From Bacteroidota bacterium (GTDB lineage Bacteria > Bacteroidota > Bacteroidia > 2-12-FULL-35-15), in assembly GCA_016707685.1 (NCBI GenBank), contig JADJHE010000011.1:1-64000 (forward strand): a stretch of 64,000 nt of DNA. Direction: 5' to 3'. Each line of letters starts with the position of its first letter. Position 1 is the first letter of the stretch. Shown here piece by piece: positions 56,880 to 64,000 of the stretch. Below the pieces are notes generated by a model. It was not told where the DNA came from and did not search any database. It saw only the letters and a list, made by a program, of their open reading frames with translations. The position numbers and the translations under genes are program-made.

Positions 56880-58595
56880 TTAAAAACTAGATGTTATAGA
56901 AAGTGAAATTCCGTTTGATGCAGGCACTTGGCGACAAACACCACCAACACAAAATACGCCATCACGTTGACGGCCATACCCGAGTGTAATGCGGGTTGCA
57001 TTTTTGATATACCCAACATTTACACCGTAATAATGCAATTGTTTTTTTGAATCACTGTTGCCATAATTCCATTGGTCTTGAACAGCTGCAAACCAGCTAG
57101 AGTTAATGGTGTATTCAATAATTCCAGCAGCCCAATCGCCACGCTGTTTCCCTGTTTTTTGGTCAGAGAATAAATTTTGTAATTCAATTCGCAATGTTCC
57201 TTCGTCTTTTAAACGCATAGTAGCATCAATTATTACAGTGTGTGCATAAACAAAATCTTCACCAGAAATGCCATTTTGAATAACATTGTAGTTATATTCT
57301 TGGTAATCATAAATGAATGTTGTTTTGAATTTTTTATTGAATTTTTTACTTATTTCAATGTATAAGTCTCTAAAGAATTTTTCTTTTCCCAATCCATAGG
57401 AGTTTAATTTATAACCTTGTAATGTGCTATCGACATCGAAGTTGCTGCTAGTAGAATCGGTCGAATTGAAATGCATGGTATCTAACGCATTTGCTCCCGA
57501 AAAATTAACGGAGATTTCCCAGCCATATTTGCCACCTAGTTTTGTTCCTTTTTTTACTTTGTAATCTACTTGAGCTGTAAACTCAATTTCTCCATTAGGT
57601 TGAGATGCATAAGGGCGTAGTGTTAATAGTGCGTACGTTTGTTGTTTGCACAAAGGTGGAATGTAGTTAATGAATAAATCATTTAGTTTTGCTCCTCTAT
57701 CAGATCTAAAATTCATATTTTCGATTCTGTTCAGTCCTAAATTTAATGCAAATCCTTTTTGAGCATAACTAGCATTGAAAATTATTGCATTCCCTTCTTT
57801 GTAAACAGGCTTATCGTTAATTTGATAAGAATCCAAAGGATCATTAATTTTATGAGCATATTCTCCAGAAAAATTGAAATTACCAAAATTAACACGTACT
57901 CTTCCTGCTGAGTTCCCAACATTTTCGGGTAATACTAAGTTAGGATCCTCATCTTTTTGATATTTACTTACAAAGCTACCACCCAATATTACATGTACTT
58001 TTGCTTCATTTAGTTTTTTGAACGTTTGATTGATATCCATCTCCGCATCCACACCTCTTACTAATCCAACTCCACCTGGAGTAAAGTATAAACGTTGTTT
58101 ACCAATTAAAGCTTTTAAGTAAATACCTTTTATGGGTTCATATTTCACTCTGAATCCATCCAGCATATTGTCGTAACCAAGGTTTCGTTCTTCATAGGTA
58201 CGTAAGGTTATACCACTACCAAACTGTTCATAAAAATTTCCGATGGTAACATCCAATGCATCTGTTTTGTATTGTGCAAAACGATAGGTTAATCCACTAC
58301 CATTGTACCTGCTATCGAAGCCTTGTAGTTTTGCTAAATAACTTTCGTATCGGATGCCTGCTGTAAAGTTTCCTTTTGTATAAATAATGTTGGCGAATCC
58401 ATTAAATCCCATTTTTTCAGGCACAGCGAGTGCTCCTATCAGTGAGTCCTCTTGATAATATTGTGCATCTAATTGCACATTGCCATGAACTTCGCCCATT
58501 TTTGATAAATCTAATTGTTGGGCATAATTATTTTGGAAGGCGAATAGTCCTAAAAGAACCAGTGCCTGTTTAAGTCGTTTTGAATGTGTATTCAC
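56880..58595 (-). CDS. DUF6029-type outer-membrane beta-barrel protein
   Basis: 571 residues. Signal peptide (to NNYAQ), then about 18-20 amphipathic beta-strands, with RYNGSGLTYRFAQYK, NFYEQFGSGITLRTYEERNLGYDNMLDG and the final strand ISLSITSSF. Family DUF6029 has no known activity; it looks like a porin-sized barrel. The operon with two Omp28 proteins and a TlpA-like protein suggests a shared extracytoplasmic process. Starts 21 bases after the TlpA-like gene. Confidence 0.85.
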   Translation of the reverse strand: MNTHSKRLKQALVLLGLFAFQNNYAQQLDLSKMGEVHGNVQLDAQYYQEDSLIGALAVPEKMGFNGFANIIYTKGNFTAGIRYESYLAKLQGFDSRYNGSGLTYRFAQYKTDALDVTIGNFYEQFGSGITLRTYEERNLGYDNMLDGFRVKYEPIKGIYLKALIGKQRLYFTPGGVGLVRGVDAEMDINQTFKKLNEAKVHVILGGSFVSKYQKDEDPNLVLPENVGNSAGRVRVNFGNFNFSGEYAHKINDPLDSYQINDKPVYKEGNAIIFNASYAQKGFALNLGLNRIENMNFRSDRGAKLNDLFINYIPPLCKQQTYALLTLRPYASQPNGEIEFTAQVDYKVKKGTKLGGKYGWEISVNFSGANALDTMHFNSTDSTSSNFDVDSTLQGYKLNSYGLGKEKFFRDLYIEISKKFNKKFKTTFIYDYQEYNYNVIQNGISGEDFVYAHTVIIDATMRLKDEGTLRIELQNLFSDQKTGKQRGDWAAGIIEYTINSSWFAAVQDQWNYGNSDSKKQLHYYGVNVGYIKNATRITLGYGRQRDGVFCVGGVCRQVPASNGISLSITSSF

Positions 58596-58616
58596 AAAAA
58601 TATAGTTGTAAAATGA

Positions 58617-59138
58617 TTAATCTACTTTTTCTCCTTTAGCTACTTTTCTTACTATTTCTAGTAAATGTGCTTCATCGCCTTCAGCATAAGCATTGTGTTG
58701 CCATACAATTTCACCTTTGCCATTTACTACAAATGTGTGAGGAACATTATTTACATTCATGGCACGTTTAAAATCTTGGTTTTCGTCAATATAAACATCG
58801 TATTCCCAGCCTTTACTTTTTACATCTGTAGCTACTTTTGGTGAGCTACGTGCATCGTCAATAGAAATCGCAATTAGTTTTACGCCTGTTTCTTTTTGCC
58901 AGTCGGCATAATCTTCGGCAATAGCATCTAATTCTTTTTTACATGGTTTACACCAAGTAGCCCAAAAACTAATAATCATTGGTTTTCCATCATTACTAAT
59001 TTTCGATGTGTTAAAAATTTTTCCATCCATTGTTTTAACATCAATTGATGGAATTGTTCTTCCAGCATTTTGTATAAAACTTACGGTAGTGATAAACAAA
59101 GTAATCACACAAATTGAGATAATTGATTTTTTGATCAT
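58617..59138 (-). CDS. TlpA-like thiol-disulfide oxidoreductase
   Basis: 173 residues. N-terminal signal sequence or anchor, thioredoxin fold with WCKPC (Cys63, Cys66), cis-Pro loop NNVPHTFVV and strand VKLIAISIDDA. Periplasmic disulfide reductase or oxidase of the TlpA/ResA class. Second gene of the operon; a partial terminator hairpin (59163-59212) precedes it. Confidence 0.92.
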   Translation of the reverse strand: MIKKSIISICVITLFITTVSFIQNAGRTIPSIDVKTMDGKIFNTSKISNDGKPMIISFWATWCKPCKKELDAIAEDYADWQKETGVKLIAISIDDARSSPKVATDVKSKGWEYDVYIDENQDFKRAMNVNNVPHTFVVNGKGEIVWQHNAYAEGDEAHLLEIVRKVAKGEKVD

Positions 59139-59162
59139 AATTTAAAATATTAGTTATAAAAA

Positions 59163-59212
59163 CAAATCAGCAGGATGGGGATGTTCAAATAACAAGCCAA
59201 ACTGCTGATTTG
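59163..59212 (-). terminator. Hairpin within the operon, possible partial terminator
   Basis: 11-bp perfect stem (CAAATCAGCAG / CTGCTGATTTG) with a 28-base loop, then TTTTTA on the minus strand. It would lower expression of the downstream TlpA, DUF6029 and Omp28 genes relative to the first gene. Confidence 0.6.
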
Positions 59213-59226
59213 CTTTATGTTTACTA

Positions 59227-61152
59227 TTATTTAGTTACAGAAACACGTTTTGTGATTCTTCCTTTTTCTGTTGTAAGGGTTACAAAGTACATTCCTGAAG
59301 GTAATTCTTCAGCATTCAATGCAATTTTGTGTTCACCGCTTGATAATGTTCCTTTGTTTACAGAGAAAACATTTTGACCAACAACATTGTATACATCCAC
59401 TTTTACATTTTGATTTTCTGTTATGTTAACTTCAATTGTAGTGTTTGAGCTAAATGGATTTGGATAAACATCCATTGAAGCAGTATTGTTGATTTCTTCG
59501 ATTCCAACCATTGTTGTGTTGATGTTAATGTTGTCAACAAATAAGTTGTTACCGTAGTTACTTGTTCCTCTGAAACGGAAAATTACGTTTGAGTTGTTCA
59601 AGTATGTATTAATTGATACTGAATCTTTTCTCCACTGAGCAGCAGTAGGTGTAAAGTTAGCTGTTTGAGCTGGTGCGGTTTTTAGAGCAGTTCCTTGTTT
59701 GTTGTATAACTGTGTCCAAGTAGTACCACAATTTGTAGAAACATGCACTTGTAATCTGTCATTTTCAGCTTGATATTGCGCATAAGCAACATCGAAATAC
59801 AGATAGCCAGCATTGTTTGCTGTAGTTAAATCCATTGCTGGTGCATAAAAATCATCAATTTGTCCTGAAGGGCTATTGAAAAAGTTCATACGTAATGCTT
59901 GTCCTGTTGAAGAGAATCCTCCTGCATTTGTAATGCGTTCCCAAGCATAAGCGTTATCTGGATTATCTAATGCCCAACCAGCATAAGGCCATCCTGCAGC
60001 AGAGAATCCTTCAGCAAGTGGAGCAGCAGCTGGAGTACCGAAAATAGAGAATTTTTTAGACTTTCTACTGTTGTTTAAGAACCAATCGCTATTTCCGTTT
60101 GGCTCACTTGTCCATGATAACAATGTGTGAGTACCAACGGTAGTTGTTGCTGTTGGGAATGTGAATGTTGCAGTTGCATTCGTTGCTAAGCTTCCTGTCC
60201 ATGGCATTGTTACAACAGCTCCTCCATCAATTTGATAATTAACATTGCAAGAAGTTAATGTATTTGCGGAGAAATTTTTAATTGTAACTACTGGAGTGAT
60301 ACTAGTATTACATTGTACAGCAGCAGGTGCTGAAATTGTTGTAACGCCAGCGTCTTCTGTAGAAGCAGGAAGTATAATAGGGTTGCTGATTGCAGCTTGT
60401 TTTACATTTTTACTTGTATTGTCCTGGATGAAAGCAATAACTCCTAATTCATTAAGGTTGTAGATATAGCCCGGTACAGGCAAACCGTATTCAGAAGGAA
60501 TTGGTCCAGCTAAATTTAGTGTTTGAGTTTGACCAACTGTCCAAGATGTAGCTAAAGTTGTACCACTTGCATTAGGCAACATTTTTCTCATTACACTGTA
60601 GAAATCTTTCTCTCCATTTGATCCTGGTGCCGTAGCGAAATTAATTTCTCTCTCTACAATTGCAACGTGAGCTTTTAATGGTCCAGAAACAGCTTGCGTA
60701 CAAGTAATATCCATTGTTACAAAAACAGAATCGTAATCAGCTGAGAAGCTGTGAGATAAGTTTATTGTAAATGGTGATGTAGCAGCGTATTCGTTATTAA
60801 TAACTGTTTGGGTTAATTGTCCTGGAGCACCTCCAGAAATAACTGTTCCATCAAATTCAATGTCAGGAACACCTGTAACGCCATAATAAGTAACGCGTGT
60901 AGCTACTTCTGATGCATTCTGAGCATTCATTGGGTCAACTCCAGGCCAGCTAGTTTGATACTTAATAGAAACTGTTTTAACAGTATTTGGAGCAGCATTA
61001 GCACTTAATAAAGTGTTTAATGCAGGATTTGCTGCTGCGCAAGGTCCACAAGAAGCTTGGGTAAACTCCTCAAGCAGCGGAAGGCGCTGCGACTGTGCAA
61101 AGCTAGCACCCGTAAAGGCAAGCATTGAAGCTAAGAAAGTAATTTTTTTCAT
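59227..61152 (-). CDS. Omp28-related protein with CxxC and T9SS type A sorting domain
   Basis: 641 residues. Signal peptide ending SFAQ, Omp28 domain with LPLLEEFTQASCGPCAAANP (Cys35, Cys38), about 200 residues of the same fold as the lipoprotein at 55931. Then an Ig-like and a MAM/jelly-roll-like region (DDFYAPAMDLTTANNAGYLYFDV), and a type A tail (MDVYPNPFSSNTTIEVNI ... KRVSVTK). First gene of the operon. Likely surface-exposed, unlike its paralogue. Confidence 0.9.
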   Translation of the reverse strand: MKKITFLASMLAFTGASFAQSQRLPLLEEFTQASCGPCAAANPALNTLLSANAAPNTVKTVSIKYQTSWPGVDPMNAQNASEVATRVTYYGVTGVPDIEFDGTVISGGAPGQLTQTVINNEYAATSPFTINLSHSFSADYDSVFVTMDITCTQAVSGPLKAHVAIVEREINFATAPGSNGEKDFYSVMRKMLPNASGTTLATSWTVGQTQTLNLAGPIPSEYGLPVPGYIYNLNELGVIAFIQDNTSKNVKQAAISNPIILPASTEDAGVTTISAPAAVQCNTSITPVVTIKNFSANTLTSCNVNYQIDGGAVVTMPWTGSLATNATATFTFPTATTTVGTHTLLSWTSEPNGNSDWFLNNSRKSKKFSIFGTPAAAPLAEGFSAAGWPYAGWALDNPDNAYAWERITNAGGFSSTGQALRMNFFNSPSGQIDDFYAPAMDLTTANNAGYLYFDVAYAQYQAENDRLQVHVSTNCGTTWTQLYNKQGTALKTAPAQTANFTPTAAQWRKDSVSINTYLNNSNVIFRFRGTSNYGNNLFVDNININTTMVGIEEINNTASMDVYPNPFSSNTTIEVNITENQNVKVDVYNVVGQNVFSVNKGTLSSGEHKIALNAEELPSGMYFVTLTTEKGRITKRVSVTK

Positions 61153-61387
61153 TTGGTTGGGTTTTAATAATTAAATTTAATTTAGAGAATTCGTTCTGAT
61201 ATTTAATATTCAATGAAAAGTAAAATGTTTTTCATTTATGTTTTTCAAATGTATTTCTTATCCAAATATAAATCAAATATAATTAAAAAGATAATTAGTA
61301 TTCGTAAGTCATAAAATATTCAATTTGTTAATAAAATTGATATATTTGAGGCGATTTAAATTTAGAACTCGATAAACTATATTTTTA
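61153..61387. promoter_or_regulatory. Divergent intergenic region with two -7 boxes
   Basis: Minus-strand TATATTTG at 61263-61270 and plus-strand TATATTTG at 61341-61348 match TAnnTTTG and point away from each other. No -33 element is at ideal spacing. Very AT-rich; nothing else seen. Confidence 0.45.
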
Positions 61388-62695
61388 ATGAAAACGACCG
61401 ACCATCTGTTTAAATTGATAAAATCACTGAGTAAATCAGAGAAAGGGTATTTTAAAAAGTTTGCCAATTTTCATGTGAGAAATGAGCAAAATAACTACAC
61501 AAAAATATTTGATGCAATTGATTTACAGGACGATTACAATGAGAAAAAGTTGTTGCATAAATTTAGAAATGAAAAATTTGTTAGACAGTTTGCTGTAGCA
61601 AAAAACTACCTCTACGATATGGTGTTGGAAAGTTTGGAGGCCTATCATAAAAATTCAACAACAGAAATTCGTAGTTTATTAAATAGGATTGAGATACTAG
61701 TTGATAAAGGCTTACACACGCAAGCAAAAAAGCTTTTGCGAAAAGCAAAAGATATGGCAATTGAATACGAAAAGCTAACCTACATTCCTGAAATAAACTT
61801 GATGGAGCAGAGTATTTATCGAATGCAATACAGTGTAGGTATTTTAAAAGATAACTCTGATGCTTTGATTGAAGAGATTGAGCAAAGTGCAATGAAGATA
61901 AAAAACTTGGCGGAGTACGAGAGTTTAAAAAACAGGTTGTATGTTCAGCGCATTGAGATGGGGGTTTTGAGAAATGAAAAAGAATTTAAAACATATGAAT
62001 GGTTTTTGAAGTCTTCATTGGTAAAAAATGAAAAACAAGCATTGTCGATTAATGCAAAAATATTGTTTTATGAATTGTATGCTAGTTATTATAATTATAT
62101 AGATGATTCTGAGAAGTGTTATGAATTTTCATTGAAATTAATTAAACTTATTGAAGTTTATCCGCAGGTAATTGAAACAAATGTCAATTTTCCTACACAG
62201 TTTTTATACCGTCATAGTATTCAGTGTTATAATACAGGTAGGTATCATGAGTCGCTTGAATATATTTCGAGAATGGAATTGCTGAAGCCTAAAAGTGAAT
62301 CGCAAAAATTAAATATCTTTCTAAAGGCATATAATACAAAGTTGAATGTGTATTTCAGGATGGGGAATTTGAAAAAATGTATTCAGCTGATTCCTGAAAT
62401 CGAAAAATTACTCGATAAACATACCGATTCAGATAAATTATTGACAGAAATTATTTATTGGCAAGTAACTTCTTTGTTAATGATTACAGAAGAATACAAG
62501 CAAGCCTTAAAATGGCTAGTAAAAGCTAATATTGCTCAAGATTCTAATATCCGTCAAGATTTAGAATGTATAGGAAGGATAATGGAAATTGTATGTATTG
62601 AAATGATTAATCTTGTGATGTTTAGAATAAAAAGTAAATTAGTATATGATTTTGAACGCCCGTTTTTTTTTAATTTTATTTTTTCTTATACATAA
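61388..62695 (+). CDS. TPR-like helical repeat protein, unknown function, C-terminus probably truncated
   Basis: 435 residues, soluble, almost all helical. N-terminus KTTDHLFKLIKSLSKSEKGYFKKFANFH looks like a family widespread in Bacteroidota. TPR-like helices (about 90-400). The natural family seems longer (roughly 500 residues). Here, after MFRIKSK, the sequence runs into the start of the next gene in another frame (tail RPFFFNFIFSYT), a 50-base overlap on the same strand. This suggests a deletion or assembly join at about 62635. Function unknown. Confidence 0.75.
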   Translation: MKTTDHLFKLIKSLSKSEKGYFKKFANFHVRNEQNNYTKIFDAIDLQDDYNEKKLLHKFRNEKFVRQFAVAKNYLYDMVLESLEAYHKNSTTEIRSLLNRIEILVDKGLHTQAKKLLRKAKDMAIEYEKLTYIPEINLMEQSIYRMQYSVGILKDNSDALIEEIEQSAMKIKNLAEYESLKNRLYVQRIEMGVLRNEKEFKTYEWFLKSSLVKNEKQALSINAKILFYELYASYYNYIDDSEKCYEFSLKLIKLIEVYPQVIETNVNFPTQFLYRHSIQCYNTGRYHESLEYISRMELLKPKSESQKLNIFLKAYNTKLNVYFRMGNLKKCIQLIPEIEKLLDKHTDSDKLLTEIIYWQVTSLLMITEEYKQALKWLVKANIAQDSNIRQDLECIGRIMEIVCIEMINLVMFRIKSKLVYDFERPFFFNFIFSYT

Positions 62696-64000
62696 GCTTG
62701 CGATTTCTCAAGTTGCTTATTTTGAAAAAATACTTGGCACTGCTCAGCAGGATTTGTCGCGTTCAATTGTCCAGCTTTCATCAAGTAGTTTGTTTGTTTT
62801 AGGAAATTCGGGGTCAGGTAATTTAGGTGATATTGATATTTCTTTAGTGAAGTTGGATAAATTCGGAAATGAAGAATGGACGAATTATTATGGAGATGCA
62901 AATTTGAATAATGGTTATTGTATAACGAAGTGTTCGGATGGAACTATTATAGTGCTTGGTGATGCACAAGTTTCGCCCGGAGATGCGGACATCTTAATTT
63001 ATAAACTAGATACGTTAGGTGGAATAATTTGGAGTTATGTCTATTCAACTCCCTTGAACGAGTCGGCAAAATACATTGAACAAACAATGGATGGTGGTTT
63101 TATTGCTGCTGGTTTTCAAACCGATACATTTGGTTTTAACAATTCATTGGTTTTGAAAATAGATGGAGCTGGTAACTTTTTGTGGGCAAAGTCGATTGGT
63201 GGCAATGACAATGATTATGCATCAGCGATAAAAGAATTGCCAAGCGGTAATTTTATTTTATCGGCTGATACAAAAAGTCAAGGTGCTGGTGGATATGATG
63301 TTGAGTTGAGTAAATTAAATTCAGTTGGCAACGTTATTTGGCAGTATACCTATGGCGATTCGGTGAACAATGGAAGTCAAGGGATTTACATTTCATCTGA
63401 TTATCATATTTTGTCGTATGGAGAAACGGAGCGCACCCCAGCTTCTTATTTCGATATGTTTTTAGAAAAATTGACACCAATGGGGTTAGTAGTTGGAAGA
63501 AGTATTATGGTGCTATCAATAGAGCCGATGCGTGCTTTTCAATGACAGAGAATTCTTCTGGTGAATTTTTCCTAACTGGATATAGTAATACATTTAATGG
63601 TGGTCAGGCAATGGATTTGGCACTCATAAAAACAGATGCAAATGGGAACCAGCTTTGGGGGAGAGGTTATGGTGGACAAGGGGTTGATATTGGATATTCC
63701 ATTATTCCTTCGATTAACAATGGTTATTACATTGTGGGTAAATATTTTGATGTCGAATTTTCTGATGATCAATATTATTTGCTTCATGTTGATGCTGTTT
63801 TTGGCGGCTTATCATCAATTATTGAAGATGCAGCAATCGATTTTTCAATTTTTCCAAACCCATCAAATGGTAAATTTTGGGTAAGTATTGGTCAGCAAGC
63901 AGAAGCATATCAAGTGCGTTTGTATTCCATAGTAGGGGATTTGGTATATGAAGCAAATCATTCTAATAGTAATGGTTTTGAGGCGATTGATGTAAATATT
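62646..64000 (+). CDS. Secreted beta-propeller-like protein with T9SS type A sorting domain (one frameshift near 63480; cut by window end)
   Basis: Signal peptide (MILNARFFLILFFLIHKLAISQ), then repeats of about 50 residues (DIDISLVKLDKFGNEEWTNYYG, DADILIYKLDTLGGIIWSYVY, NSLVLKIDGAGNFLWAKSIGG), typical of propeller-like secreted proteins. The frame stops at 63545, but adding one A at 63479-63480 (TPNGVSSWKKYYG) restores it to the end of the window. There FSIFPNPSNGKFWVSIG begins a type A sorting domain. Its 3' end lies beyond 64000. Confidence 0.85.

Overview
The window is AT-rich bacterial DNA from a member of the Bacteroidota, probably flavobacterial- or cytophaga-like. The evidence is internal. 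At least ten genes encode exported proteins that end in type IX secretion system (T9SS) sorting domains, either type A (YPNP...) or type B (gliding-motility-associated, PNxFTPNxDGxND...). Several promoters match the phylum's TAnnTTTG -7 box with an upstream TTTG/TTG. The isoleucyl-tRNA synthetase is the large type-2 form. No rRNA, tRNA, CRISPR array, phage or intact insertion sequence was seen. Housekeeping, secreted-surface and two-component genes alternate in short operons, most separated by clear intrinsic terminators.

Layout. 1-3732: tail of an unknown gene and a convergent pair of M16 peptidase genes (one zinc-active, one zinc-less with a LolA-like tail). 3848-10930: hrpB helicase, a lamin-tail T9SS protein, small hypotheticals and an S9 peptidase. 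11140-16750: one very large T9SS adhesin with 18 Ig-like repeats. 16908-19553: TPR histidine kinase and NarL-type regulator. 19622-26188: RidA-like protein, DUF2306 membrane protein, ileS, a lysine-rich DksA-like protein and lspA. 26342-27553: asd with what looks like a complete transcription attenuator. 27634-34276: lamin-tail protein, other T9SS proteins and an ALDH8A1-like dehydrogenase. 34447-36768: RprXY-like two-component system with a phased repeat operator candidate. 36769-43136: three-gene T9SS operon (two choice-of-anchor L proteins and one PKD protein). 43448-54538: dipeptidase, LEA2 lipoprotein, GNAT, slyD, aminotransferase and omega-amidase, Big_5 lipoprotein, free-Met-sulfoxide reductase, comF, ruvB, queG. 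54673-61152: ubiX, a beta-barrel protein and a redox-flavoured Omp28/DUF6029/TlpA/Omp28 operon. 61388-64000: a TPR-like protein and a T9SS protein cut by the window end.

Ten single-base indels interrupt five otherwise well-conserved reading frames, including the essential ileS. Most lie in or beside homopolymers, and each is restored by changing one base. The most economical explanation is residual sequencing error, so I describe these as single genes. Two other defects are not indels: an aminotransferase that lacks its PLP-lysine segment, and a TPR-like gene whose 3' end runs into the next gene.

The observation I rate highest is the asd leader (27392-27553): an exact Bacteroidota promoter, a 15-codon peptide rich in Lys, Met and Thr, mutually exclusive hairpins and an intrinsic terminator. 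Next is the four-fold CTGTTAA array at helical spacing between a two-component system and a divergent secreted-protein gene.
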